A stretch of 53,401 nucleotides of DNA, taken from the NCBI GenBank assembly GCA_903902915.1, contig CAIUWR010000033.1, positions 1-53,401 on the forward strand. The letters are read 5' to 3'. The notes below the pieces were generated by a model, which saw only the letters and a list, made by a program, of their open reading frames with translations, had not been told where the DNA came from and did no database searches. A program made the position numbers and the translations under genes. This stretch comes from an uncultured Hyphomicrobiales bacterium (GTDB lineage: Bacteria; Pseudomonadota; Alphaproteobacteria; Rhizobiales; Beijerinckiaceae). Shown here one piece after another: positions 36,686 through 45,011 of this stretch. How positions within the stretch are numbered: position 1 is the stretch's first letter; each line of letters opens with the position of its first letter.

Positions 36686-36713
36686 AAGCCTCCCCCTGAT
36701 CAGGGGGAGGCTT
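36686..36713 (-). terminator. 14-bp perfect palindrome between livK and livH
   Basis: Positions 36686-36699 and 36700-36713 are exact reverse complements (centre GATC). Read on the minus strand it lies just after livK and is followed by TTTCACCTTTT, so it probably acts as a partial terminator or a 3'-end stabiliser. That would keep the binding-protein mRNA in excess of the permease genes. Confidence 0.6.
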
Positions 36714-36729
36714 CCGCTCACAATCGCAA

Positions 36730-37929
36730 TCAGGACTTGGGCTTGATCCGCACGGCCTTGTCGCCCGCCACATCCTCGGGATGGGCGGGAACGACGCGCC
36801 CGCCCTTCACGAGGCCGAAGACGGGGATATTGGCGCTGATCGCCTCGTGGTCCGTGGCCGAGTAGGGCTTGTCGTAAACGGTCACGACGCCTTCGACCTT
36901 GGTCTGGAGATTCTCCAGCGCGTCCTTGATCTTGCGTCCGTCCGTCGACTTCGCCTGGGTGATGGCGGCGGCGAGCAGCCAGGCCGAGTCATAGCCCTGC
37001 GCGGCGGAGACGGGCGAGGGCATGCGGTCCCCGCCATAGGCCTTGTGATAGGCCTCGATGAATTCCTTGCGCTTGGGGGTCGTGGGCGCCTCGATGAAGG
37101 TCTGGGGCATCATGGCGCCGTCGCCATTGGGGCCGGACGTGTCGATGAAGCTGGCCATGGACAGGGTCCAGGAACCGATCATCGGCACCTTCCAGCCCAG
37201 TTTCGCCATGGCGTTTGCGATCTGCGCCAGCTCCGGGCCGATGGCGTAGGTCAGGATCACATCGGCGCCGGCCTCCTTGGCCTTCAGCACCTGGGCCGTC
37301 ATGTCCGTGTCGCCAATGTTGAATTTTTCAGTCGCGACGGGCTTCACGTCCATCTTCGCGAGGGCGTCGGTGAGGTCCTTTTGTCCAAGCTGGCCATAAT
37401 TGGTCGAATCCGCCAGGATCGCAGGCTTTTTGAAGCCCTGACGCTTCACCGCCTCCTCGGCGATCATCACGCTCTGGATGGTGTCGCTGGCGGCGTTGCG
37501 GAAGACATAATTGGCTTTTGCGTCCGGCCACTGATGGGTCAGGACGGATCCGGTGGCGACGTTGTTGATGACCGGAATTTCCGCTTCCTGATAGAAGCGC
37601 TGGGAGGCCTGGCCGACGCCGGTGTTGATGAAGCCAAGGGTCGCGACCACCTGCTCCTTGTTGATGAGCTCCTGGGCGATCTGCACGCCGACGTCGTTCT
37701 TGGCTTCGTCGTCGCGCTCCACAATCTGGAGCTGCTTGCCCAGCACGCCGCCCGCCTTGTTGATTTCCGCAATGGCGAGCTTCACGCCATCGCGCATGCT
37801 GACGCCCATGGACGAGGAGCCGCCCGTGAAGGGGCCGCTGAGGCCGATTTTGATGGTGTCCGCGGCAAAGGCCGCGCTGGTCAGGGCCGTGCTCGCCAGA
37901 ATGGCGATGGCGAAGAGACTGCGCTTCAT
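36730..37929 (-). CDS. livK: periplasmic substrate-binding protein LivK-type
   Basis: 399 aa, type-1 periplasmic binding protein with a signal peptide (cleavage after AAFAAD). The N-terminal lobe begins IKIGLSGPFTGGSSSMGVSMRDGVKLAIAEINKAGG, as in leucine/amide-binding proteins. It is the first gene of the importer operon and is followed by a hairpin that should raise its relative dosage. The ligand cannot be read from sequence. About 290 bp separate it from the divergent glycosyltransferase gene, holding both promoters. Confidence 0.93.
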   Translation of the reverse strand: MKRSLFAIAILASTALTSAAFAADTIKIGLSGPFTGGSSSMGVSMRDGVKLAIAEINKAGGVLGKQLQIVERDDEAKNDVGVQIAQELINKEQVVATLGFINTGVGQASQRFYQEAEIPVINNVATGSVLTHQWPDAKANYVFRNAASDTIQSVMIAEEAVKRQGFKKPAILADSTNYGQLGQKDLTDALAKMDVKPVATEKFNIGDTDMTAQVLKAKEAGADVILTYAIGPELAQIANAMAKLGWKVPMIGSWTLSMASFIDTSGPNGDGAMMPQTFIEAPTTPKRKEFIEAYHKAYGGDRMPSPVSAAQGYDSAWLLAAAITQAKSTDGRKIKDALENLQTKVEGVVTVYDKPYSATDHEAISANIPVFGLVKGGRVVPAHPEDVAGDKAVRIKPKS

Positions 37930-38217
37930 TCTTGAATCCCCCGATAGTTTGTTGCGGCGTCGCCTTTGTTGGCTTCGCTTGGGACTAATGCAGCTCTCGC
38001 GAACCGGCCAAGTTGATCGCCTGGTTCCCTAGCTGTAGAACGGACTTGCAAAAATGATTACACTGCAAGCCTTGCTGAATAGCTATTAGACGAAGTGTGT
38101 AGCGGATCGAGAGTCACGGGGTCCGCCGGGCTGTACAGGGCCGCCGCCCCCGCCTATGGATGCGCCGCCGGGCCGGGGGCGCCGGCGCGGTCAAGCCACT
38201 GGGGCGAGGAATTCGAG

Positions 38218-38994
38218 ATGGATAGCATTGATCACGCCAGGAAGAGCGGCCTGCTGCCGGTTTCCTGCACGATCATCGCCTTCAATGAGGCGGACCGCAT
38301 CGCTCGCACCATCGAGACCGTGCAGGGTCTGGTGGACGAGGTGATTGTTGTGGACAGCGGGTCCACGGACGGCACGCAGGCCCTGTGCGAAAAGCTCGGC
38401 GCCCGGGTCGTGCATAACCCCTGGACAGGCTTTGGGCCGCAGAAGCGTTTCGCCGAAGATCAGGCCAAAAACGACATCATCCTGAACCTCGACGCGGACG
38501 AATGGCTGATCGAGCCGCTGCGCGAGGAGATCCGGGCCATTCTGGCGCAGCCGACGCTACCGGCGAAAAGCTTCAGGATGCGCATGACCATGGTCTATCC
38601 CCACCGGGACAAGCCCTGTCTTTTCGCCGATTATCACAATTACGTGCGCCTCTACGACCGGCGCGCCACGCGCTTCGCCAATAGCCTGGCCCATGACGAA
38701 GTTCCGCCGACGCCGGACGCCATCCAGCTGCGCGCGCCCGCCTATCATCAGTCGATCCGCTCCCTGGCCCATATCGTGACCAAGGGCGTGTCGTGGTATG
38801 GATTGCAGAAGAAGGAGCGCAAGACCAAGGGGTCGTTGCAGCTCATGGTGCGGCTTTTGATCGAGCTGCCCTTTCAGTTTTTCAAATATTACGTCGTCCG
38901 CAGACACATCTTTGGCGGCCTGTATGGATTGTTGTTTTCGGTGACGGTGGCCTTCACCCGTTGGCTGCGCATCTGCATTCTTGCAGGATATTGA
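38218..38994 (+). CDS. GT2 glycosyltransferase, WaaE/KdtX-like (LPS core)
   Basis: 258 aa single-domain family-2 glycosyltransferase. The nucleotide-sugar site is CTIIAFNEADRIARTIETVQG, then EVIVVDSGSTDGT; the metal-binding DxD is LNLDADEW. The segment WTGFGPQKRFAEDQA is typical of WaaE/KdtX enzymes, which add a beta-1,4-glucose to the heptose of the LPS inner core. A C-terminal hydrophobic stretch (FGGLYGLLFSVTVAFTRWL) may attach it to the membrane. ATG 38218 has GAGGA 7 nt upstream; the longer open frame to 38095 is not supported. cysG starts 3 nt after its stop. Confidence 0.88.
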   Translation: MDSIDHARKSGLLPVSCTIIAFNEADRIARTIETVQGLVDEVIVVDSGSTDGTQALCEKLGARVVHNPWTGFGPQKRFAEDQAKNDIILNLDADEWLIEPLREEIRAILAQPTLPAKSFRMRMTMVYPHRDKPCLFADYHNYVRLYDRRATRFANSLAHDEVPPTPDAIQLRAPAYHQSIRSLAHIVTKGVSWYGLQKKERKTKGSLQLMVRLLIELPFQFFKYYVVRRHIFGGLYGLLFSVTVAFTRWLRICILAGY

Positions 38995-38997
38995 GCG

Positions 38998-40416
38998 ATG
39001 GCGCGTGATCGACGTTCTCCCGGCGAAGAACCCTCCCGCATGGGCCCACTGGCCACGCTGCCGGTCTTCCTGAAACTGGAGGGCCGGCGCGTCGTCATCG
39101 CGGGCGGCTCGGAGGCGGCGGCCTGGAAGGCCGAGCTTTTCGCCGCCGCTGGCGCGCTGGTGGATGTCTATGCGCTGGAGCCCAGCGAGGCGTTGCGGGC
39201 GCTGGCCGCCGCACGGGCGGAGATCGTGATCAAGCCCCGCATGGTCGCGCCGGACGATCTGACGGGCGCCGCCGTCCTCGTGGCGGATGCGCCGGGCGAA
39301 GCCGAGGCCGCCGCTTTTCACGCCATGGCGCGGGCGGCGGGCGTTCCGGTCAATGTGATCGACCAACCGGCGTGGTGCGATTTTCAATTCGGCTCCATCG
39401 TCGAACGCTCGCCCCTTGTGGTGGCGATCTCCACGGATGGCGGCGCGCCGGTGTTCGGGCAGATGCTGCGCGCGCGCATCGAGACCCTGCTGCCCGAGGG
39501 TTTTCGCAAATGGGCGCAGGCGGCGCGGGACTGGCGCCCGCGCGTCGCCGCCCTCAACCTTGATTTCCGCGCCCGTCGCCGCGTCTGGGAGCTGTTCGCC
39601 CGCCGGGCTTTCGCTCATCCCGACCGGGCGCCCGATGACGCCGATCTGGAGGCCTTGCTGGCCGAGGCGGCGCAAGCGGGCGCTCCGCAGGCCCGGCGAG
39701 GCAGCGTGGTTCTGGTCGGCGCAGGCCCCGGCGACCCGGAATTGCTGACGCTGAAGGCCGTGCGCGCCCTGCAATCAGCCGATGTGGTGCTCTATGACGA
39801 TCTGGTGTTGCCCGGCTCTGTGGCGCTCGCGCGCCGCGAGGCCCAGCGCCTGAATGTGGGCAAGCGTGGCTACAAGCCCTCCTGCACCCAGGAGACCATC
39901 ACCGCCATGCTGGTGACGCTGGCGCGCGAGGGCAAGCGCGTGGTGCGGCTCAAGGGCGGCGATCCCATGATTTTTGGCCGCGCGGGCGAGGAGATCGCCG
40001 CGCTGAAGGCTGCGGGCGTCGATGTGGAGGTCATTCCCGGCGTCACCGCCGCTTCCGCCGCCGCCGCCTCGCTGCAAATATCGCTGACCGAACGCGCGGT
40101 GGCGCGGCGTCTGCAATTCATCACCGCCCATGCCCGCGACGGCAAATTGCCCGAAGACCTCGATTGGCGCGCGCTCGCCGACGACGGCGCCACCACGGCC
40201 GTCTACATGGGCCTCAAGACGCTGCCCCCGCTGGTGGCGCGTCTGCTCGCCGAAGGGCTCGCCCCCGACACGCCCGCCGTGCTGGTGGAGCGCGCCTCAT
40301 GGGACAGCGAGCGGCGCATCCCCTCCACCTTGGCGGACCTGCCCGCCACGGCCGCCGCCTCCGGCCTCATCGGCCCCTGTCTGGTGTTGATCGGCCGTGC
40401 GCTTGGGGCGCGTTAG
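38998..40416 (+). CDS. cysG: siroheme synthase CysG
   Basis: 472 aa trifunctional enzyme. The N-terminal half (about 15-220) is the NAD-dependent precorrin-2 dehydrogenase/ferrochelatase, here reading VVIAGGSEAAAWKA in place of the more usual GGG. The C-terminal half (about 230-470) is uroporphyrinogen-III methyltransferase, with VLVGAGPGDPELLTLKAVRAL, GDPMIFGRAGEE and the VIPGVTAASAAAA segment. Siroheme serves sulfite and nitrite reductases; none is adjacent. Starts 3 nt after the glycosyltransferase stop; an alternative ATG at 39040 would drop the first 14 residues. Confidence 0.94.
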   Translation: MARDRRSPGEEPSRMGPLATLPVFLKLEGRRVVIAGGSEAAAWKAELFAAAGALVDVYALEPSEALRALAAARAEIVIKPRMVAPDDLTGAAVLVADAPGEAEAAAFHAMARAAGVPVNVIDQPAWCDFQFGSIVERSPLVVAISTDGGAPVFGQMLRARIETLLPEGFRKWAQAARDWRPRVAALNLDFRARRRVWELFARRAFAHPDRAPDDADLEALLAEAAQAGAPQARRGSVVLVGAGPGDPELLTLKAVRALQSADVVLYDDLVLPGSVALARREAQRLNVGKRGYKPSCTQETITAMLVTLAREGKRVVRLKGGDPMIFGRAGEEIAALKAAGVDVEVIPGVTAASAAAASLQISLTERAVARRLQFITAHARDGKLPEDLDWRALADDGATTAVYMGLKTLPPLVARLLAEGLAPDTPAVLVERASWDSERRIPSTLADLPATAAASGLIGPCLVLIGRALGAR

Positions 40417-40461
40417 ACCGCGACGTCGCCGAGCCGCCGCATCCCCGCCTGATGCCCCAAC

Positions 40462-40486
40462 GGAACCGTTCAAAACGCAGAAGGTT
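40462..40486 (+). promoter_or_regulatory. EcfG-type promoter of the first KGG gene
   Basis: GGAAC (40462-40466) is followed after exactly 16 nt by GGTT (40483-40486), one base off the CGTT used by EcfG general-stress sigma factors. The gene start lies 32 nt downstream. Confidence 0.65.
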
Positions 40487-40517
40487 ATGCGGTGAGGGGG
40501 CTATGCAGGAGATGGGT

Positions 40518-40730
40518 ATGCAGCAGGCAGGCAAGGCCTCGTCGTCCACGCGCGGATTCGCGTCGATGGACCGGGACAAGCAGCGCGAAATCGCCCGCAA
40601 GGGCGGCCGCAGCGTCCCCAATGAGAAACGCAGTTTTTCCCAGAACCACCAGCTTGCCTCGGAAGCTGGCCGAAAGGGCGGACATTCCTCCCACGGACGG
40701 CGGCGGGCTGCGGCGGAGGGCAATCGCTGA
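40518..40730 (+). CDS. KGG-repeat stress protein (first copy)
   Basis: 70 aa, hydrophilic and basic, with the KGG general-stress motif: STRGFASMDRDKQREIARKGGRSVPNEKRSFSQN, then ASEAGRKGGHSSHG. Such proteins rise in stationary phase and desiccation stress in many bacteria; their molecular role is uncertain. ATG 40518 is preferred because AGGAG (40507-40511) sits 6 nt before it; ATG 40503 or 40512 would add a few residues. An EcfG-type promoter is at 40462-40486. It converges with a second KGG gene at 40804-41091. Confidence 0.85.
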   Translation: MQQAGKASSSTRGFASMDRDKQREIARKGGRSVPNEKRSFSQNHQLASEAGRKGGHSSHGRRRAAAEGNR

Positions 40731-40756
40731 CCCTCATGAAACGTGTTGAAATGAAT

Positions 40757-40790
40757 ACGGGGCCGCTCATGGGGCAGCCCCGTTTTTCTT
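40757..40790. terminator. terminator between the convergent KGG genes
   Basis: ACGGGGC (40757-40763) and GCCCCGT (40777-40783) form a 7-bp stem followed on the plus strand by TTTTTCTT. It ends the rightward KGG gene. On the minus strand the same stem serves the opposite gene with a weaker U-tract. Confidence 0.7.
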
Positions 40791-40803
40791 GCGTGCGTTC
40801 CAA

Positions 40804-41091
40804 TCACTCCTCGGCGGGCTTTTCCGTCGCCGACGGCTCCTTCTTGCGGGCGCCGCCATGCGAGGCGTGCCCGCCCTTGCGACCCGCCAGGGAGGCGAGT
40901 TCGTGGTTCTGCGAAAAGCTGCGCTTGGAGGGACTGACGCTCTGCCCGCCCTTGCGCCCTGCTGCGGCCGCGAGCGCGGGATTTTGTGAAAAGCTGCGCT
41001 TTTCATTTGGCACGCTTTCGCCGCCCTTGCGGGCGATGGCGCGTTGTTTTTCCGGATCCATCGAAGCGAAGCCGCGAGTCGAGGTTGGCAT
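40804..41091 (-). CDS. KGG-repeat stress protein (second copy)
   Basis: 95 aa, hydrophilic. It starts MPTSTRGFASMDPEKQRA and carries three KGG units (ARKGGESVPNEKRSFSQN, AGRKGGQSVSPSKRSFSQN, AGRKGGHASHGG), one more than its convergent partner, so the two are paralogues. The C-terminus is Lys/Glu-rich. ATG 41091 has AGGAG about 9 nt upstream and an exact GGAAC-N16-CGTT promoter at 41157-41133. The longer open frame to 41454 crosses that promoter and is rejected. Confidence 0.88.
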   Translation of the reverse strand: MPTSTRGFASMDPEKQRAIARKGGESVPNEKRSFSQNPALAAAAGRKGGQSVSPSKRSFSQNHELASLAGRKGGHASHGGARKKEPSATEKPAEE

Positions 41092-41132
41092 GGCTGATCT
41101 CCTGTCCAATGCTGCGGTCGAGACCTGACCTG

Positions 41133-41157
41133 AACGCAGCCTTGGCGCCGTGGTTCC
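41133..41157 (-). promoter_or_regulatory. EcfG-type promoter of the second KGG gene
   Basis: On the minus strand GGAAC (41157-41153) is followed after 16 nt by CGTT (41136-41133), an exact match to the EcfG consensus. The start codon is 41 nt further on. Confidence 0.78.
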
Positions 41158-41209
41158 CCTCACGCTCGCGAAAAACGCAGCGCTCCCGACATTTGTGGCG
41201 ACCTTCGCA

Positions 41210-41234
41210 GGAACCGGCCTGAAGCTGCGGGGTT
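41210..41234 (+). promoter_or_regulatory. EcfG-type promoter of the glycine-zipper lipoprotein gene
   Basis: GGAAC (41210-41214), 16 nt, then GGTT (41231-41234): the same one-base variant as at 40462. The lipoprotein start is 41 nt downstream. It lies back to back with the second KGG promoter (41133-41157), so this intergenic region fires both ways. Confidence 0.62.
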
Positions 41235-41275
41235 CCTTTTCAAGCGCGGCTGGGCGCGCGTTGAGGAGTTGACGC

Positions 41276-41536
41276 ATGAAGAAACTTATCCTGATCGCAG
41301 GCCTGACGCTGGCGCTGGGCGGCTGCGGCCCCACGCGCAGCGACAGCGTGTTCACAGGCGCCGCGGTTGGCGGCGTGGCTGGCGCGGTGATCGGCGGGGC
41401 GGCGACCGGACAGGCGGGCGGCGCGCTTGCAGGGGCGGCCATTGGCGCGGCCACCGGCGCGGTGGTTGGCGCATCGGCCGCGCCCCTGCGCTGCTGGAAC
41501 GATCCCTATTATGGCCGCGTGTGCGAGCGCTACTGA
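41276..41536 (+). CDS. small glycine-zipper lipoprotein
   Basis: 86 aa. The leader MKKLILIAGLTLALGGC ends in a lipobox, so the mature protein starts at lipidated Cys17. The middle is a Gly/Ala zipper (GAAVGGVAGAVIGGAATGQAGG and following, about residues 28-68), the type that inserts into or packs against membranes. The end, RCWNDPYYGRVCERY, has two Cys that could pair. Start ATG 41276 has GAGGAG 8 nt upstream. An EcfG-type promoter at 41210 suggests it is a general-stress envelope protein. Confidence 0.85.
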   Translation: MKKLILIAGLTLALGGCGPTRSDSVFTGAAVGGVAGAVIGGAATGQAGGALAGAAIGAATGAVVGASAAPLRCWNDPYYGRVCERY

Positions 41537-41674
41537 GGGCTGGATGGAACTGGAGCGGGAGGCGCGCGTTTGTGTCTGGCGCGCCGGATATTGATCCCCT
41601 CCCACTCGTCCGGCGTGCGTTGCGACCCGCGTTGGCTCCCCCGGCCAGCGCGGGTTCTTTTTACAGCGGCCGCG

Positions 41675-42493
41675 TCACGCCTCCACCGCCTCGCGCCCGT
41701 TGCGCCGTTGCGAACGCCGATCAAAAAACAGCGCCTGGCTGATCACCGCTTTCAAACTATCGACGCTGAACGGTTTCGTGATCAGGAACGCGGGTTCTGG
41801 CGGGCGCCCGGTAAGGAAGCGCTCGGGATAGGCTGTGATGAAGATGACCGGCACTTCGAAGTCTTCGAGAATCTGGTTCACCGCCTCAAGGCCTGAACTT
41901 CCATCCGCAAGCTGGATGTCGGCAAGGATAAGCCCTGGCCTGTGAAGCCGCACCGCCTGCACCGCTTCCTTATGGGTGCGCGCGATTCCCACCACACGAT
42001 GGCCCAGATCCTCCACCAAGGTCTGGATGTCGAGCGCGATGAAAGGCTCGTCCTCTATGATCAGCACGTCGGTGCGGATCTGATTGGCGATTTCCTTGCC
42101 CGCCTGATCAATCAGACGCGTGGCGTCCTGCGCGCTCACGCCCAATATGGAGGCCACCTGGTCGATGTCGAAACCTTCCAGCGAAGCGAGAAGGAAAGCG
42201 ACGCGCGGACGCAGCGGAATGGCGTCGAGATTGCGCCGCGCGCCACGTTCATCCGGCGACAGGATGTTGGGATCGACATGTTCGTTCACCGGCATGGAGC
42301 CCCAGAGGGCGAGGAATGTGCGGTAGAGCGAGGTGCGCGTCTCGCCTCCCGCGCGGAAGGCTTCCGGGTCCGCGACGATGGCCTCGAGCGTGGCCAGAAC
42401 ATAGGCGTCGCCACCGCCCTGACTGCCGGACAAGGCGCGGCCAAAACGGCGAAGGTAGGGAATATGTGCGGAAATTTCCTGAGATACGGACAT
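41675..42493 (-). CDS. phyR: general-stress response regulator PhyR
   Basis: 272 aa with the PhyR layout: an N-terminal sigma-like domain (residues 1 to about 135) and a C-terminal receiver (about 140-258). Receiver residues are Glu147-Asp148, phospho-acceptor Asp192, Thr220 and Lys240. On phosphorylation the sigma-like domain binds NepR and frees EcfG. No histidine kinase gene is in the window. ATG 42493 gives MSVSQEISAHIPYLRRFGRAL, the expected N-terminus; an upstream ATG at 42520 is less likely. An exact EcfG promoter (42563-42539) lies 46 nt upstream, so phyR is under positive autoregulation. Divergent from nepR-ecfG. Confidence 0.96.
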   Translation of the reverse strand: MSVSQEISAHIPYLRRFGRALSGSQGGGDAYVLATLEAIVADPEAFRAGGETRTSLYRTFLALWGSMPVNEHVDPNILSPDERGARRNLDAIPLRPRVAFLLASLEGFDIDQVASILGVSAQDATRLIDQAGKEIANQIRTDVLIIEDEPFIALDIQTLVEDLGHRVVGIARTHKEAVQAVRLHRPGLILADIQLADGSSGLEAVNQILEDFEVPVIFITAYPERFLTGRPPEPAFLITKPFSVDSLKAVISQALFFDRRSQRRNGREAVEA

Positions 42494-42538
42494 GCTGTTG
42501 TGGTCCCCTGCCGTAATCATTGTCGAGCTTCCTGCGAT

Positions 42539-42563
42539 AACGCCCGGGCATGCGAAAAGTTCC
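42539..42563 (-). promoter_or_regulatory. EcfG-type promoter of phyR
   Basis: On the minus strand GGAAC (42563-42559) and CGTT (42542-42539) are separated by exactly 16 nt. It is the mirror partner of the nepR promoter 11 bp away. Confidence 0.85.
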
Positions 42564-42573
42564 ATCGGGCGCT

Positions 42574-42598
42574 GGAACTCTTTGCGAACTGCGGCGTT
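42574..42598 (+). promoter_or_regulatory. EcfG-type promoter of nepR-ecfG
   Basis: GGAAC (42574-42578), 16 nt, CGTT (42595-42598): a perfect match. The nepR start codon is 80 nt downstream. With the phyR promoter opposite, EcfG would drive the whole switch. Confidence 0.85.
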
Positions 42599-42677
42599 GA
42601 TAACCTTGGGTGAACTGCGTCATATGTTGCTATGCGAGGTTTATCTCGGCGAAGCGGCTGCAGTGCGGAGGGCGAAG

Positions 42678-42998
42678 ATGGATGAATTGAATTTGAAACG
42701 GAACGCTTCGATGGCGGCTGAGGACCTTGGCGTATCTTCGCATGATGCCGCAGGCGCTCGCGAGAATCTATGCCCGAATTCGTTTAACGGCGTCGCGGAG
42801 ATCATCCAATTGGACACCACCAGAAACCGTTCGAAGGCGCCTACGCCAAATGATCCCGCCAATGTCCCGATTGATGAACACATCGGCCGCCATCTCAAGG
42901 CTATATATGACGATGTTCTGAATCAGCCCATTCCAGACAGGTTTCTCGACCTCCTCAACCAGCTGGGAAATGAGCCTTCCAAGGACGAGGATGTATGA
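42678..42998 (+). CDS. nepR: anti-sigma factor NepR
   Basis: 106 aa. The C-terminal core IGRHLKAIYDDVLNQPIPDRFLDLLNQL (about 69-96) is the NepR helix pair that binds EcfG and, under stress, PhyR. The first 60 residues are poorly conserved and polar. ATG 42678 is chosen for GGAGGGCGAAG just upstream. Its stop overlaps the ecfG start (ATGATGATG run), so sigma factor and inhibitor are translated together. Confidence 0.92.
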   Translation: MDELNLKRNASMAAEDLGVSSHDAAGARENLCPNSFNGVAEIIQLDTTRNRSKAPTPNDPANVPIDEHIGRHLKAIYDDVLNQPIPDRFLDLLNQLGNEPSKDEDV

Positions 42999-43576
42999 TG
43001 ATGGTCAGCCAGCAGCTCAGGACCGATCTGATCGGAGCCATTCCGAATTTGCGCGCCTTCGCTGTCTCCTTGTGCGGCAATCCGGATCGCGCCGACGATC
43101 TCGTGCAGGAGACGCTCGTCAAGGCGTGGAGCAATCTGTCAAGCTTCGCGGAGGGAACCAACCTCGCCGCCTGGCTTTTCACCATCCTGCGCAACATCTA
43201 TTATTCCGAATATCGCAAGCGGCGGCGCGAGGTCGCCGATTCTGACGGCGCCATAGCCGCGCGTCTGGCCACCGCGCCCGCGCAATCGGGGCATATGGAC
43301 TTTCTGGACTTCCGCACGGCATTGCAGAAACTGCCGGCGGACCAGCGTGAGGCCTTGATTCTCATCGGGGCCTCGGGCCTGTCCTACGAGGAGGCTGCGG
43401 GCGTTTGCAATTGCGCGGTCGGCACCATGAAGAGCCGCGTGAATCGCGCGCGCAACCGTCTGGTGGAATTGCTCGCCATCGTTTCAAGCTCGGACTACGC
43501 GGCTGGCGCCGATTGGCAATCGGGCATTGACTCCCTGATCATGGGGCAGAGGTTCTCACGCACCGGGAGCGATTGA
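42995..43576 (+). CDS. ecfG: general-stress sigma factor EcfG
   Basis: 193 aa ECF sigma factor (ECF15 type). Region 2 is [33 protein letters not shown], and region 4 is [44 protein letters not shown]. It directs RNA polymerase to GGAAC-N16/17-CGTT promoters, five of which are seen within 2.2 kb. Three start codons in a row (42995, 42998, 43001) overlap the nepR stop. fumC follows after 25 nt. Confidence 0.95.
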   Translation: MMMVSQQLRTDLIGAIPNLRAFAVSLCGNPDRADDLVQETLVKAWSNLSSFAEGTNLAAWLFTILRNIYYSEYRKRRREVADSDGAIAARLATAPAQSGHMDFLDFRTALQKLPADQREALILIGASGLSYEEAAGVCNCAVGTMKSRVNRARNRLVELLAIVSSSDYAAGADWQSGIDSLIMGQRFSRTGSD

Positions 43577-43601
43577 TCCGCCTGTTGGACGGGAGTTCGC
43601 G

Positions 43602-45011
43602 ATGACTGAGTCCGCTACGTCAGGCATGCGCATCGAATCCGACAGCTTCGGCGCCATCGAGGTTCCCGACGATTGCTATTGGGGCGCGCAAACAGAGCGC
43701 GCCCGGCGCAATTTCCGCATCGGCGGACAACTGATGCCGCGCGACCTCATTCATGCGCTGGCTTTGGTCAAACGGGTCGCCGCCGAGGTCAATCGCGCGC
43801 TAGGCGCACTGGACGAGCCGCGCGCCAACGCCATCGTCGTCGCCGCCCAGGACGTCGCTGACGGGCATTTCGACGATCACTTCCCGCTTGTCGTCTGGCA
43901 GACCGGATCGGGAACCCAGACCAACATGAACGTCAACGAGGTGGTGGCCACCCGCGCCAATGAATTGATGGGGGCCGCGCGCGGCGCCAAGGCGCCGGTG
44001 CATCCCAACGACCATGTGAACCTTGGCCAATCCTCCAACGACAGTTTCCCCACCGCCATGCATGTGGCCGCGGCGATCGCCATTCAGGGCGCGCTTCTGC
44101 CAGCTCTTGGCGCCTTGCAGGACGTGTTGCTGGCGCGCGCACAGGATTATTCCAACATCGTCAAGATCGGCCGCACCCATTTGCAGGACGCGACGCCGAT
44201 CACGCTGGGGCAGGAATTTTCCGGCTACGGCGCGCAAGTCAATCTTGGCGCCGCACGCATTCGCCTCGCCTTGCGTGATCTATATCCATTGGCTCAGGGC
44301 GGCACGGCGGTCGGCACAGGGCTCAACACGCGCGTGCGTTTCGCCGAAGGCTTCGCCGCGCGCATGGCCGAATTGACCGGCCTGCCCTTCGTCACCGCGC
44401 GCAACAAGTTCGAGGCGCTCGCCTGCCATGACGCGCTGGTTTTCGTCCATGGCGCGCTTGAGGCCTGCGCCGCAGGGCTTTTCAAGATCGCCAATGACAT
44501 GCGCCTGCTTGGCAGCGGCCCGCGTTGCGGGATTGGAGAATTGTTGCTGCCGGAGAATGAGCCGGGCTCCTCCATCATGCCTGGCAAGGTGAATCCCACC
44601 CAGGCGGAGGCCATGACCATGGTCTGCGCCCGCGTTTTCGGCAATCAGTCGACGGTCGCCTTCGCGGGGTCGCAGGGCCATCTTGAGCTGAATGTGTTCA
44701 AGCCTGTGATTGCGTCCTGCGTGCTGGAATCCATCCGTCTGCTGGGCGATGCGGCCACGAGTTTCCGCGTCAACTGCATTGAGGGATTGCAGCCCGACCA
44801 TGCGCGCATTGACGAATTAATGCAGCGCTCCCTCATGCTCGTCACCGCGCTTGCGCCGCATATCGGTTATGATGACGCTGCGAGGATCGCAAGGGCCGCG
44901 CATGCCAATGGCGCGACGCTGCGGGAAGAGGCGGAGCGCCTCGGCCTCGTCAGCGCGGAAGATTTTGACGCCTGGGTGCGGCCTGAAGACATGCTGGCGC
45001 CGGACGAATGA
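43602..45011 (+). CDS. fumC: fumarate hydratase class II (FumC)
   Basis: 469 aa iron-independent fumarase, interconverting fumarate and L-malate in the TCA cycle. The substrate-binding segments are [45 protein letters not shown] and the superfamily signature [11 protein letters not shown] (about 322). Length is standard. It starts 25 nt after ecfG with a GGGAG ribosome site, so read-through from the stress operon is possible. The stop abuts the stop of the leftward DUF1624 gene. Confidence 0.95.
   Translation: MTESATSGMRIESDSFGAIEVPDDCYWGAQTERARRNFRIGGQLMPRDLIHALALVKRVAAEVNRALGALDEPRANAIVVAAQDVADGHFDDHFPLVVWQTGSGTQTNMNVNEVVATRANELMGAARGAKAPVHPNDHVNLGQSSNDSFPTAMHVAAAIAIQGALLPALGALQDVLLARAQDYSNIVKIGRTHLQDATPITLGQEFSGYGAQVNLGAARIRLALRDLYPLAQGGTAVGTGLNTRVRFAEGFAARMAELTGLPFVTARNKFEALACHDALVFVHGALEACAAGLFKIANDMRLLGSGPRCGIGELLLPENEPGSSIMPGKVNPTQAEAMTMVCARVFGNQSTVAFAGSQGHLELNVFKPVIASCVLESIRLLGDAATSFRVNCIEGLQPDHARIDELMQRSLMLVTALAPHIGYDDAARIARAAHANGATLREEAERLGLVSAEDFDAWVRPEDMLAPDE

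Noticed and set aside
41092-41454. Longer start for the second KGG gene
   Set aside because: The added segment crosses its promoter and the opposite lipoprotein gene; the KGG family start is at 41091.
42492-42677. Longer NepR start
   Set aside because: It would run through the EcfG promoter at 42574-42598; ATG 42678 has a strong ribosome site.
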